From NCBI RefSeq assembly GCF_027244095.1, contig NC_069662.1, forward strand, positions 13,666,501-13,730,500: a stretch of DNA of 64,000 nt. Reading direction: 5' to 3'. Each line of letters begins with the position of its first letter. Positions within the stretch are counted from its first letter, which is position 1. Below, in pieces: positions 1-12,766 of this stretch. The stretch comes from Hemicordylus capensis (Eukaryota > Chordata > Lepidosauria > Squamata > Cordylidae). A program made the position numbers and the translations under genes. The notes beneath the pieces are model-generated. The model did no database searches and was not told where the DNA came from. It was given only the letters and a program-made list of their open reading frames with translations.

Positions 1-1060
1 CCAATTCTCAACCAGGGTGTCAACACGAGCACCAGCAAAGCAACATTGAATTCATCCAAGGCTTCTTGGAATCCTACTGGATCCAATAACCTCTTCAGGT
101 GGACCATTCTAATAGGCCCCTTGCCCCTGCAGAGGTGGGAACTGCTTGTAAGTCCAACCTTAACCAGATGGTGGTCTGTCTATGACAATGGGGAAATCAC
201 AGGTGTCCACATCCATGGAATACCCCCATGATCAGAGTAAAAGACCAAATCAAGCATGTGACCTGCAATATGTGTCCGTCCAGAGACCACTTGGGACAGG
301 CCGATAGTTGTCATGGCCGCTATGAATTCCTGAGCTGCCCTGGACAGATTGGTCCCAAAATGAACTTTGAAGTCCCCCAGCACCAAGAGCCTGGGAGACT
401 CCAACGCGGTTTCCGCAACCAAGTCCGTGAGCTCAGTAAGGGATTCCGCTGGGCAGCAGGGTGATCGGTACAACAAAAGAAGTCTAATCTATCCCTGGTC
501 TCCATACTTAAGTACACACATTCCATATGGTCTGATACCCTAACAGGGACCCTGATAAGGGAGAAGTTATCCTTATAGATCACAGCCACTCCACCTCCCC
601 ACCCACGTCCCCTCACCTGCTCCTCTACAGAATATCCTGGAGGGTGAAGCTGGAACCAGACTGGACCATTAGCCTCCCACAACCAAGTCTCAGTAATACA
701 TACTAGGTGGGATTCTTTATCCATAATCAAATCTTGTATGAGCTCTGGCTTGTTTTGGACTGACCTGGCATTGCAGAGGAGCAAGGTAAGGCTATGTGGC
801 TTGTTGGCAATACTCCCTGAGGTCAAAGAGCTGGAGGGACAGCCAGAAGAGGAGACAGCTATTAAATTTCTGACTACCCTTCCTCTGGAACAGCCTGCTG
901 ACCTGCCAACGTTTCTTCTTCTATTCCCCACCACTACCAGGATAGCTGCCCCATAGTCAATGAAGGCAATGTCAAAGAAATGCACCAAAAAATTGTGTGC
1001 CATCATTGTTGTCATTGTCGTCATCACTCTTTCGACTTGCGGAGGTGGAAGGGGGGCAAA
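1..1060 (-). mobile_element. L2-like LINE fragment, endonuclease region (unit 0 intron 5)
   Basis: The minus strand reads LLCNARSVQNKPELIQDLIM, ITETWL and [20 protein letters not shown], the APE endonuclease core (SxTWL and GDFN blocks) of L2/CR1-group LINEs. Reading frames are broken. The right edge joins directly to the centre of a foldback element, so part of the original sequence is deleted. Confidence 0.85.
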
Positions 1061-1084
1061 ACCTTGCTGTTTGAGATTTTTAAT

Positions 1085-1732
1085 GACAAACCATGAATCC
1101 ACTCACATTTGCTACCAGAGAATCTACACTCGGAAAACCTCAGAAACAACAAAACCCAGTACCCCATAGGTTAGCAACCCATGGGGGTGGTTGGTACCCT
1201 CTGTGCACTACACCGCCACTTGCTCTGGGCCACACCAGTGCCCCCCAAGTGCAGTTATGGGGCTCCTGAAACTTCCATTATTCCCTATGAGCAAAAACCT
1301 TAAAGATGCGTAAACTTCAAAAATCACTTAAAAATCACCCTTTGCCCAATTCCTTTGAAATACTTCTGGTAGCTTCCTTGCCACCACTAGGCACTAGCAC
1401 CAACCACATTCTTCCCTGACACCTTTCCTCCTGACATGAAGAGGAAAACCTAAAAGATGCATGAACTTCAAAAGATCACCAAAAATCAGCCCTTTGCCCA
1501 ATTCCTTTTTGGGTGGTAGCCTCCACCCATTAGGCGCTACCACACCACCCTACTCTTTTGGCTCCAGGACCAGTTTTTGGATCCTAAATGATTCCGATTC
1601 AGATATTGAATAATTCAGATCCGAAGCGAATCTGGGGTGATTTGGATGGGTCTGATTTGGATCCCAAATGAAACAGAGATGTTTTGATTTGAGTCCAAAT
1701 TGAAACACAGAAAATCCGAAATGCACACCCCT
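1085..1732. mobile_element. Single arm of foldback element (unit 0)
   Basis: This is the right half of the element seen whole at 19880-21372, from its central spacer to the terminal TGCACACCCCTA. It contains two degenerate repeats with TTTGCCCAATTCC. The left arm is absent. Confidence 0.75.
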
Positions 1733-1925
1733 AGTGTAGAACACAGATAAAATGAAAGAAATCATTAAATTAAAAACTATAAGAACAGCAAAAGTAAGAG
1801 CAGCATAAAATCTATCAACATATCACAGGAGAGGGAGGAAACGTTAACAACCTGCTTTGTAATATAACAAACCAGTCAACAGATTCGTTCCTTGGCAAAA
1901 CAAAGACTTTGTTGATGTATTTCAG
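1733..1925 (+). other. 3' end of V2R intron 5, conserved among units
   Basis: About 190 nt shared by all units between the foldback terminus and exon 6, ending in the TTGATGTATTTCAG acceptor. No other feature seen. Confidence 0.6.
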
Positions 1926-2827
1926 ATGCAGACCAGTGTGAGATGTGTCCAGAAGATCAATGTCCAAATGAGAAACAGGATCAATGCATCGCCAAAATGA
2001 TGACCTATTTATCCTATGGAGAACCATTGGGAGCGGTTTTGATTTCTTTTGCTCTTTTGTTTTCCCTGATCACCTTTGCTGTGATTGGGATCTTTGTTCT
2101 GCTCCACAAAACTCCCATTGTGAAAGCCAGTAACTGGAGCATTACTTGTACCCTTCTCTCCTCTCTGCTGCTTTGCTTTCTCTGCTCCTTCCTATTCATT
2201 GGTCAGCCTAGGAAGGTGACCTGCCTCCTCAGACAAACCGTGTTTGGCATCACCTTTACTGTTGCTCTTTCTTCTGTGTTGGCCAAAACCATCACTGTTG
2301 TTCTGGCCTTCCTGGCCACCAAGCCGGGAAACAGGATGAGGAGATGGATAGGGAAGAGGCTGGCAGTATCGGTCATCATTCTCTGTTCACTTATTCAAAT
2401 TGGCATCTGTGCTGTGTGGCTGGCAAACACTCCCCCTTTCCCAGAGTTTGACATGCACTCTCAGATCAGTGAGATCATTGTGCAATGCAATGAAGGCTCA
2501 AACACCATGTTCTACATCGTCCTGGGCTACATGGGTTTTCTGGCCACCATCAGCTTCACTGTGGCCTTCCATGCTAGAAAGTTACCAGATAGCTTTAATG
2601 AAGCCAAGCTGATCACCTTCAGCATGCTGGTCTTCTCCACTGTTTGGATTACTTTTGTCCCAAGCTACTTGAGCACCAAGGGGAAATACATGGTGGCAGT
2701 GGAGGTCTTCTCCATCATGGCCTCTAGTGGTGGACTGTTGAGTTGTATCTTCCTCCCCAAATGCTACATTATTATTCTTAGACCTGATCTGAATACCAGA
2801 GAGCAACTAGTAAGGAAACAATATTGA
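1926..2827 (+). CDS. V2R unit 0, exon 6 (7TM exon)
   Basis: This is the terminal exon of a vomeronasal type-2 receptor whose earlier exons lie left of the window. It starts after a TTTCAG acceptor with two bases completing a split codon, then reads [16 protein letters not shown] (end of the cysteine-rich linker). Seven hydrophobic segments follow, and it stops at TGA after the V2R tail [15 protein letters not shown]. The frame is open for the full 902 nt. It differs from the unit-A exon at about 12 of 294 residues. It shares HKTP, GAVLIS and FHARK with unit C, against CKTP or RKTP, GAILIS and FLARK in A and B. Whether the whole gene works cannot be judged from one exon. Confidence 0.93.
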
Positions 2828-3239
2828 GACACTGGACTCTTTCTGCCTTTTCTTGTTCTTCGGCACCATGTCTTTCATCATTATATTCCCATATTAGTAG
2901 TGAAGGAAGGCGTAGATTAGAGAATACAGTCAACATGGGTGGTATCGGTGACTAAGCGTGGGTGATATCGGGACAATGGGGGGAACTGTGGAAGAGCTGC
3001 TTCAACAATCATCCATATTGCACAGCTCTGGCACTGCTTTGAAGGACACAGCAGCCCGGCAGCACCATGTGTCCAGAATGCAGCACTGGATGTCAGCCAG
3101 CCTACAGTGTTGGCCACAGACTAATAGTTCTCTCAAAGAAGGGAGATAACTGTAGACAGGCTTATACTTAAGGTTAGGTGAAAAAAGAATGGCTGACAAC
3201 CAGCCTAACGCAGTGTGTGGCCATCAAATGGAGCACGTG
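2828..3239 (+). other. 3' flank of unit 0, conserved among units
   Basis: Likely 3' UTR and spacer. It is shared with 22489-23050, 41358-41770 and 55364-55777. I see no AATAAA close to the stop and no open frame with protein-family features. Confidence 0.5.
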
Positions 3240-3583
3240 TGTTTGACATGCATTCCACATTCATCCAGATCATGGTGCAGTGCAATGAAGGGTCTGTTAC
3301 ATGGGTTTTCTGGCCATCATCAGCTTCACTGTGGCCTTCCATGCTAGAATGTTACTGATGGATTTAAATTTATTTATTTATTTATTTATTTATTTAATTT
3401 GTATTAAACATATTTTTATACCGCCCAAAACTTACATCTCTGGGTGGTTTACACCAAAAACAAGAAATTTTAAACACAACAATTTAAATTATTTAAAACA
3501 ATATTCTAAAAACAACATTAAAACAATTTAATGAAGCCAAGCAGATCACCTTCAGCATGCTGGTCTTCTGCAGTGTTTGGATG
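3240..3583 (+). pseudogene. Fossil V2R 7TM exon fragment downstream of unit 0
   Basis: The left piece (3240-3360) matches the [17 protein letters not shown] to FTVAFHAR part of exon 6 with an internal deletion. The right piece (3531-3583) matches [19 protein letters not shown] repeat tail (3361-3530) splits them at the same point as in the three other copies. The copy stops abruptly at 3583. Confidence 0.85.
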
Positions 3584-4174
3584 CCAGGGCTGGACTGGGT
3601 GCACTGAGAGGGCGGTGGAATGTATGTGGGGAGGGAGCCAGGATTTGAGCAGAATGGCTACCTAAGGGTTGGAGTATTCATTGCTGCCAAGTGTAGCGGG
3701 GCGCAGTCAACATGGAGACCAGGGGTCCCTCGATGGTTTTTAATGTAAGCTCAGTTAATTGTAGCTCCCGCACAGGTTGAATCAGGAAGGCCCCACTCTG
3801 AATGCACATGGTGCCCACACACTGCCTTGAAACTGTCACTCAGAACAAAACTCTACACTCAAATGAAAAAAATTAGAGAGAACACTGATGGAGACCAGGC
3901 CTCCTAGAAGCGTTGTGTATCAATGGCACATATTGCAATACATGCTTGGAGTGCAGAAATGTGAAAAAAATGCTTGAATACAGATCAGCAATCATGTTCA
4001 CTGGCCACATATTTCACAAGTGTTGAGCACACATGAATGGCTGCTGTTCATTCTCAGCTCTACGACAGCAGTGGGGGAGCAAAGGGGGTTAATCTTTGCA
4101 AGGATGATAGCAGTGCCCTCCACCTTTGACCCAGCTTCTGGAGGGGAATATAGTATTTGTGCATGCATGGAGAT

Positions 4175-4210
<36 letters not shown>

Positions 4211-5234
4211 ACACACAATGCCTCTGCATATTCGTCCCATCATAATGATGGGCATTTTACGAGCCAATAAATCATGCAGTAAGGTGTGCATTGAAGAATG
4301 GGGTGGGTTGGGGAGGTTGAAAGGAGGGATCACTGTTGTATCAGGCAAAAAGGTTTCCCTTCCTACTTCAGATCTGGAAACATAAACCCACACAGACAGG
4401 TCATGGTAAAAAATCTGGTCCCAAAGTCATGATTAAGGAGGAAAAGCAAAAACCATTGATGAAAAGGCAGGCAAGTGGGGCAGGTGGAGCAGGGGGAGAG
4501 GACAACCTCCATCTAAACCATCTGATTCACACAATACATGCCAGAGAGTGAACTGAATGAAATTACTATGGCCCAGGACCAGCAGACAGTACCTGCGAAC
4601 CAACGAATCACAGACACAGGTCAGAGGCAATTTCCTGTGTTGTTGGAAAAATAATGCGGCCACCTTTGAGACCCAGATCCCTCTTTCCACACCCCACTAG
4701 TCATGAGAACAATCCTCAAAGGTCTCTTTCCAGGATCTGCTTCAGAACAACTGTGAGGGGGGAAATCGCTATGCTCCTTCCTTCAGAGGTCAAACAAGAG
4801 AACCAACCGGCTTCCTTAAAGATTGGTGGGTTTCACAGTAGAGGCTTCTTGGAACGTCACCTGTGGGTTCAAGCAGTGCTCTCGCTGAGTTCGTGTGAAC
4901 TGGGGAGTGAAAGATCCCTTTCTCTCTTCTACATACACACACAGAAGGCGGCACCAGTAGATTACAAGCAGAAAGGCATGTGGGAATGCCGGGGGGGATA
5001 TGTGTCCCTAAATAGCTCCCCTTCTCACACACGTGCAAAAATGTGGGGCCCATAGCATTTTCTACTTTTGCTACTAGGTTAATCCGGCAGTGGTGAGGTG
5101 GCCAAGGAACAGCCTTCCAGGGTTTTTGCGGCCCAAAGTGTTGGGAATGCGGGGGGGGAGGCTCGACTAACCAACTCAGAGTTCCCCTCCCCCCACCCAG
5201 CTGGTTGCTGTGCCCGTTGTCATCAGTTGAGTTT
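3584..5234. other. Intergenic block repeated between units
   Basis: Near-copies lie at about 29640-30806, 43570-44220 and 58340-59900. It has a CA microsatellite at 4177-4217 in this copy only. Short open frames are not conserved among copies, so I call no gene. Confidence 0.55.
4177..4217. repeat. (CA)n microsatellite
   Basis: About 20 dinucleotide units with one GA interruption. The paralogous sites at 30280, 44210 and 58980 lack it. Confidence 0.95.
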
Positions 5235-5545
5235 TCTTTACATTTAGTCATAGTCCCATTTTTTCACTGTGCTCCTTGACTTTCATTACTAGAGCTTGCA
5301 GATCATCCGCATTCTCCGCTATCAGAATGGTGTCATCTGTATAGTATTGGTTATTGATATTTCTTCCTCCAACTTTAAAACCACGCTCATCTTCTTCCAA
5401 TCCAGCTTCTCTCAGTATATGTTCAGCATATAAGTTGAATAAAAAGGGAGAAAGTATACAGCCTTGTCTTACTCTGAATGTCTGGTTCAAAACTATGGAG
5501 TAAATCCACCTGTCTCCGTGGAAACACAGCTGCAGCTCATTCAGA
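5235..5545 (-). mobile_element. RTE/BovB-like LINE fragment, reverse transcriptase core
   Basis: The minus strand reads FRVRQGCILSPFLFNLYAEH, GRNINNQYYTDDTILIAENA and MKVKEHSEKMGL. The order and wording match RTE-type (BovB-like) reverse transcriptase, with YTDD where the active site is normally YADD. Only about 90 residues remain. It is flanked by two copies of a 55-nt motif (5099-5157 and 5571-5632). Confidence 0.72.
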
Positions 5546-7316
5546 CATGTCCTCGTGTGTCTATTCCAGGGGGCCAAGGAACAGCCTTCCAGGGTTTGGC
5601 GGCCCAAAGAGTTGGGAATGGCGGGGGTGGCAGGCCGGACTGCGGGCACTGAGAGGGTGGGGCAATGTTTGTGGGGAGGGCGCCGGGTTTTGAGCAGAAT
5701 GGGTAATTGAGGGTGGGAATTGGGGCGCAGGGGCACCCCGCAGGGTGTGGCACACCGGGAATATGCCCTGTTGCCCTGTGGGCCAGTCTGAGCCCGGGTG
5801 GCTCGACTCACCAACTCAGAGTTCCCCTCCCCACACGTGCGCTTTAAAGTTTTAACAGGAAAGCCTTTTTAGGCTAGGAGATCCCCTGTATTTGTAAAGG
5901 GGAATCCCAGCTGGATTCCCATTTACAAGTATATCCCCCGCCGAACCAGGCTGCCAGCCAGTTCCATGAAATGAGGGGTGGTCCCAATTCTAACTTGGAC
6001 TGGCACCCCCCCCTTTTGAGGGCCGGTCTGGTTCATCCTCGGGCCACCCAAAGGGGCCTGGCTCAGTCTGAGCTGGTTCGCATAACCCTCTTTCTCTCCC
6101 CTCTCTGTCTATACTAAGCCAGAAGCAAAGCCTCCTTGGAATCTGCCATTCCCCAAATCTCATCCTTCCCTACCTTCTCTGAATATCCGGTGCACCAGAA
6201 TGGGATATTTTATCACACTAATTCTGCCATGTAATGTATTTGTTTCACTAATTTACTTTCATTCTCTTTTAATAAATTTGAATTTGTTCACTGAAATCTT
6301 GTTTTGTCCCTTTGTTATGTTATTAGTTCCATGTCTACCACAGAGGGATAGACATTACAGTAGCAGCCCTAGGCCCCGCATCTTGTAACCATGGTTTCTG
6401 CCATAACACAGGTCCGGATGATCAAAGACAGCAAGGTTACTGAACATGAACAAAGGTTCTGCACTATGTCTGAATCCTGAAATTATTATTTTATTTTTAC
6501 AAACTTGGGTAGATTTTTTCCTGACCATGAATCCATTTATATACCACATCTTTGCAGTGGAGCCTAGAAACATTTCCATTCCATTGTTTATTTTCTTTCT
6601 GGGGGATTGACATCTAACACTTGTCCATCCCTGCTTGGGCCATTTTGAGGGAAGACCTTGCTGATGAATGCTAGGATACCCTATGGAAGTGGAAGAAGGG
6701 GAATGTTCTGCCTGACATTTTAGAAGTTAAGTCACATTGGCTATGTAGGACACAGTGGTGATCTGTACCCACTTGTTATAAAATCAATGAAATATACATG
6801 AATAAAATAAATAAAGCCCCTTACTGCATGTTTCGTTTTCCTGGCACTCAACGCAAGGCCCAATGACCAGCAGGCACTTGGGTCCCCAAAGTGTTAATTG
6901 AATCCTGTTATTGCCTGCTGAATAGCAAATATTGGTTAGGAGGGAATAAAAAACGTTTTCTTGGTTTGTATAGGGACCAGAGGACTGTAGGGAAAGTGTC
7001 AATCCACCCTGTAATTATCAAAATCACTAGTATTGCGTTCTGCTTCTTGTGGAAGCCCCATGGCTAGCTAGAGGTCATTTAATGATAAGATAGGTTAATT
7101 ATAGCTCAGTTGCTCATACCAGGCTACACTCCCTCAGTGTGTAAGGATCTAAAAGTGCCAGTGTGTGCCCTAGAACTCAGGAGACGTTAAAATGAATCAA
7201 ACAAGGCTCTGTCAAATGGAATTTCTGTGTTGGTAAAGTTCTTTGTAGGTAGTCTTCTCTAGCTGACAAAGCAAGTGCACAGCTGGGGTGAGATTCAAAA
7301 TTTGCAGGAGCTCAGA
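5546..7316 (+). promoter_or_regulatory. 5' flank of unit A, conserved with C and D
   Basis: From about 6200 to the start codon the sequence is nearly collinear with 45230-46348 and 61440-62606, the flanks of exon 1 in C and D. Unit B has lost it. This must hold the promoter and 5' UTR, but I cannot point to a TATA box or transcription start. The left part (5546-6200) is GC-rich repeat-like sequence. Confidence 0.5.
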
Positions 7317-7522
7317 ATGGTTCGGTTACTACCATTCCTCCTATATCTGCCTGCTATTTTCAGCAGGCAGAACAGCAGGCAAAGACATCTGTGCAAAATT
7401 CAGCACAATTCCAAGACAGATTCCAGAGAAGGCATTACCATTGGGGAATTTGGATCCTTCTTACAGGGTGATGTGCTTCTATTCAACTTTACTGTACCAC
7501 CAGACAGATCCACAACAGGAGA
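7317..7522 (+). CDS. Unit A exon 1: signal peptide and start of ligand-binding domain
   Basis: The ATG opens [16 protein letters not shown], a short hydrophobic leader. HLCKIQHNS follows, with the N-terminal cysteine usual in mature class C receptors, then [20 protein letters not shown], the position of the GDxxIGG-type strand of V2R exon 1. The exon ends two bases into a codon before donor GTGAGT, and joining to exon 2 makes an Asp. A and D carry four residues after the leader that unit C lacks. Confidence 0.9.
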
Positions 7523-10500
7523 GTGAGTAGTGTGTCTTTTGATTTAATGGTTGTATTGGGTCTTTTAGGTAGGACTGATCTACTGTATGCCTATCTGGTT
7601 TAAATTATTCTAGTGGAGATTCATTATCAATGTCAGCTTCTGATATGCCTAACATTGAGGCTGCAGCATCTAGCCATGGTGTGTGAATGGACCTTAGCAA
7701 ATCTAATAGCACAGTCTGATCTCTAATCATTTGCATTCCAAATCTCCTGGGTTTGATCTCTGGCTTCTCCAGGCACAGCTGGGAAACTGCTCTGTCTGAA
7801 AGCAGATTCCCTGCCAGTCCCAATAAAGAATAGTGACCTAGCTAGACCAATGGCCTGATTCAATATAAGGCAACTTGATATCCTTGTATGTCCATATATC
7901 ATACCAAGCACAATGATTTCCAAGGAGGTAATGTAATGTAATTTTATTTACAGTCATTGACCAAACAGAGAGTAAAAACCAGTAAACATTAAAATATGTA
8001 TATAGATATATACAGTTTAAGATTGGGGTGATATCCCATTATACCTTTTAAAAGCAATATAACTAAACTTAGCTACAGGAATAGAAATTAAAGCATCTTT
8101 GTCTGAAAGCCGATGTTTTACAAGGTTAGCATCGGATTGATCTGCCAGTTTACATATTAGAGGAGCTATAAGGCGTTCCCTGGGATACAAATGGAGATTA
8201 CAGTGGAGAAGGATATGTGCGACAGTTTCTGTATCTCCTGATCCACAACGGCAGTGTCGTTCTTCTAAAGGCACACCTTGAAACCTCCCAGCTAGAAGTG
8301 TGGATGGAAAGGAATTAACCCTTACTCTTGTGAATATCCATCGAAACTTAGAGAAAGTAATTGTCAACAGATATTTTGCGGGGAAAAGATCCATATTTGT
8401 TCTTATAGCTCTATCAAACTCTGGAAGCGCAGCCCAGTTTTCTTGGATCTCAGTATCAACAAAGCGTTGTTTCACTACTCTTTTCGCGTTCACTAGACCC
8501 AATTCCAGCAGTTGGGCTGGGTCTAAGCCTAGAGAGGTGAGCTTCGTACTTACTGTAGTACACCATAATGGCTGGGGACTAACTGAAAGAAACTCAGGAA
8601 TTAAACCAACTGGTCGCAGATGTATTTTCAACCAGAAATAAATAATCAAAAGCCAGGCCCGAGATTCAATTTTTATGAAGCCAGCCTCTGTCCTTAAAGT
8701 CACATTTGCTGTACATTTTGGTGTACCAAATAAATTCCTCAAGAACCCTGATTGGGTTCTTTCCAAAGTGTCAAACCTTGAGTATGGAAATAGTTGTATG
8801 CCATACAGTAATTGCGGAATGACCTTTGCAGTATAGAGCTTTAAGGCAGCTGGTATGTAGCCTGGAGACCGGAGACCAGTGTGGTAATAAACCTATTTGA
8901 AGGGACCTTGGGGAGAGATATCATTATAAAGTGCCCGAAAATGAGTTTCCCATCATTCTTGGGTTATTGAGCAGGCCTGAGTGGAGTGTATCTTATTATT
9001 TGCTATTGAAATTACTCTCCAAAAGCTCATTGAGTCGTTGTTCTTCACTGCACTTATTAAAAGTGACCACTTCTTTTGTGTATCAGCCCTTTTTTTTGAT
9101 CTAAGAAGGGCTTTATATTCCTTTTTCTTTTTCGATATTTCTATAACCAGGTCGGCAGAGGGATTAGAGCTAGCATATTTTGAAAGAGTAACAAGATGTT
9201 TTTTAGCCCTAATACACTCATAATTGAACCATTTTTTAGGGCGGTAAGATTTTAGTTCTGATCTGGCGTGGTCCGGTTTGGTTATTAAAGCTTTAATTGA
9301 GCAAATAAGGATCTCATAGTTCTCAGTGACACAATGGTCTCTATCCTGGTCGGTTAAAACACCGAGTAGATTCCTCCTAGTCACTTTGCCAGTCTCTGAG
9401 TTATATTCATGTGTGTTCAGGTGTATGTGAACCAACACTATTCCTAGGGTTCTAGATTGCTCACCCAACCACCAAAAGTCAAAACAGTCTAAGGAAGCCA
9501 GTTCCAGTTGACAGTTGGTCAGGAGTGGTATTTTCAAATTTCTAATTTTAAATAGTTTTTCTCTCTTTTGGTTAGAAGTAGGACAATCATTCTTTAGCAA
9601 AAGGACATTTAGCAGCACAGTATAGCTCAACGTTGCCTGGAAAAAGAAACTGGCAGGTATACAGAACAAGGATGCAGAGGTGAAGGGAGAGAGCAGCTAA
9701 ATAGACCTGGTGCAGTAGGGAAGCAGCAATTTATTAGACCCTTCCCCTCCCCAGCAAGCCCTCTGGGCCACCTGAAAATCTGCACAGCCCTCAGGGACAT
9801 ATTTTCAGGTGGAACACCTGAAGAGAGGGCTTTTGGGGGGAGGGGAATGTGCAGAAAATTGCTGCTTCCCTGCTGAGCATGTGCAGTTAGTTAGGCAGTT
9901 CTGTTAGATGGCTTTCTTGCTGCACTGCCGCAAGAAACATTCCCCAGTGTTTGGGCAAAACCCTTGTGGTTGTCTGTGCTCTGGAGATAGCGCTTCTGCT
10001 AATGTCATAGGTGTTCAGCTGTGTATGCAGGGAAGAGGGGATAGAGAGGACCTCATTCAGGTCTGTCATAATACTCCCTCATTCCCCTGCCAAGCGGTTA
10101 CAATACTGGTGTATGGTGGAGGGGTGGGGGTTTGCATCCGGACAGACAGTGGATAATACTCTTTTTATTCCTCCCCAATTGTTCTTTCCAGTGCATGACT
10201 CTACTCCTGCCTCCCCTGAGTGGAGGCTGTCTTTGAAGCTCTATTAGAGTCAAAACCTCTGAAAGGAAAATCAGACACACCAATACAAATATTCTCAGCA
10301 GGAATATTGATCGGTATTGCTACATCTTTCACATTAACCTATGATCTTAGGAACTCACCCTCATATTGTCGAAATGGAGAGGATGCCACCTTTTCTTTAT
10401 GGAGGGCAGGAGCATCTCTAAGACCTCCTTTGTCATACAGCTGTATGACAAATGGCGATAGTAAAGTATAGATCAGTGGTAGAGGATCTTTTTTGCATGC

Positions 10501-12718
10501 AGTGGGTCCCAGGTTCAATCCATGACACCTCGAGGTCGGGCTGGGAAAGACTCCAGCCTGGAACTTTGGATAGCCATCACCAGTCAATGTAGACACCACT
10601 GAGCAATAGTCTGACTCGGATTAGAGCAGTTTCCTATGTCCCTAGGAATTCATGAAGGGGAGCTTTCTCCCAATGGCTGCATATCAACAATGGGGAAAGA
10701 TGTACTGGCTGCATATCTGTATGTCAGAAAAAATATACAGCTAGTCTTAAAGTCATTCAACTATGTTTGTTTGTTTAACACATTTGTATTCTGCCCAAAA
10801 CGCAAGTCTCTGGGCGGTTTACAACAAAACAATAAAAACAACCAATAAAAAGGTTAAAACATTTCAACCATTAAAATTTAAAATGTTAAAACTATTAAAA
10901 ACACAATCAAACTATTATATGTTGTCTTCCATACTTGCAAGCAGAATATATATAAATGCAATAGACTTGTTTTGCTGATCTATGCATGTAAAACTACATT
11001 AAAATCTCATTGCAGTTTAATGCCTAAAAATTACCAGCATGTTCTTGCCTTCATCTTTACAATTCAAGAGATCAACAGGAATGACCATCTCTTACCCAAT
11101 ATCACACTGGGATTCGAAATCTATGACAATGTTTTCAATCCGCTGAGAGCCGTTGGGAACACTCTGCAGTTCCTCTTCACAGGGCAGGGGAATCCCTTGA
11201 ATTACAACTGTGATGGGAAGCAGCAGCTAGTCCTTGCCATTGGTGGGCTCACCTCCCCAAATTCCATGCAGATGGCCAGTGTCTTCAATACCTACAAGAT
11301 CCCACAGGTATGTCTGTTCCTACAGAGGAGTAGTTGTAGTCATTCAGAAATGGCTACATTCCTGAGGTAGCTAAGTTTGGAAGCAGGTTTTGAGAAGACA
11401 AGGCTTCTCAAGTGGAAGACAAGTGGAAAACAAGTGGAAGACAAGTGGAGAACATTTGTTTTTGTTCCTAAAGTAGAAAGCAAGAGGGCAAGCAAACAAA
11501 CCAACAAGGGGGAAAGGACAAGCTAAATTTGTTAGGGCTAGTCTTTTATTGGGTTTAATTTCTGGCTGTACCCCTGCTAATTGTGCAAAGAGGCACCTTT
11601 TTGATGTGGTGATGATTCTCTTTATTTAGCAGGGGGAGAGTAACTGGCCCAATCCAACCTCAGCACAGTACCTTCAATGACTGTTGCTGGTGTCTATATT
11701 TCTTTTTAAATTGTGAGCCAGTGAGGGACAGGGATCCATCTTATTTATTTATTATTTCTCTAAATAAAGCATTCTGGAAACTTCTACTGAGAAGTGGTAT
11801 ATAAATATTTGTTGTTGTTGGCTGGCTAGGGGTTCATTTTTGACAGGGCAGTTTCAATTTCAGTTTCAGTTGTGCCTAGAGAGAAAATGGGTGGGGATTA
11901 GCTACAGCTTTGCTCTGAAGGTGGCTCAGTTTGGAAGCCACCCTTGAGAAGACAAGGGCAGTTTTTCTTTTTGGAGATCTGTGAGCAGGAGTATGGTAAC
12001 AGACATCAAATGAGTTTTGTGAGGGGTTTAGTAGGTAAGTTGCATGTGGGCCCAGAAGTGGTCTCCCTTTATCAGAAACGAGACACCAAGCATGAGAAGG
12101 TGAGTACTGCCCCACTTTTGTAACTTTCCTGGAGGAAGAGATTGATACATTTAATCAGATGATGATTGCAGCTTAGATCAATCTGTGAAGGAAACAATCT
12201 CTATGTCTGCATTCACACAGAACATGAAACCGGAGGTGAAGTGACCTGCAGTTTCAAAAACTGTATGTCTGAATGTGGACAACCACAGTTTCAACAGAAA
12301 ATGAAGTTGCGGTTTTCCTCCCCTGAGAGTGATTTGCACTTTTGGTTTCTAATGAGGACTACCACTTGGACAGTTCCACCAGAGGACTTGGAACCACAGT
12401 TCCAAACCACAGTTTGTTATATGCAAATGCAGCCACTATATTCTAAATTCTAAAAAACCAATAAAACCAGTTATGAAGCAAAAATGCCTGCAGAAGAGGG
12501 GGTGCCTCCCAGAGTGTGACTATCTGCCTGAGGTGCAGAAGTTGTGGGTGTGCGTTCGGTGAAAACAGCTCCTGGCTCTCAGGTAACAAGTGCATTCTCT
12601 TGAAGCCAAGATGGCGGACCTGGAGAAGCTCAGGGAAGCAGAGAGGTTTGTGGATGAGACCCTCAGGAATGTGATAGAGGCATCCTATTCCCATGCTGAC
12701 AGCTCCTCTACTCTCATA

Positions 12719-12766
<48 letters not shown>

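Noticed and set aside
3998-4393. Open frames on both strands over the CA repeat
   Set aside because: Low-complexity translation of the microsatellite, not conserved in the paralogous blocks.
4702-4752. Short leader-like start MRTILKGLFPGSASEQL
   Set aside because: The frame stops at once, differs among paralogues and has no splice context that I can support.
5888-6361. Possible LTR ending near an AATAAA in the 5' flank of A
   Set aside because: Only weak TG...CA ends, no target duplication; equally well ordinary conserved flank shared with D.
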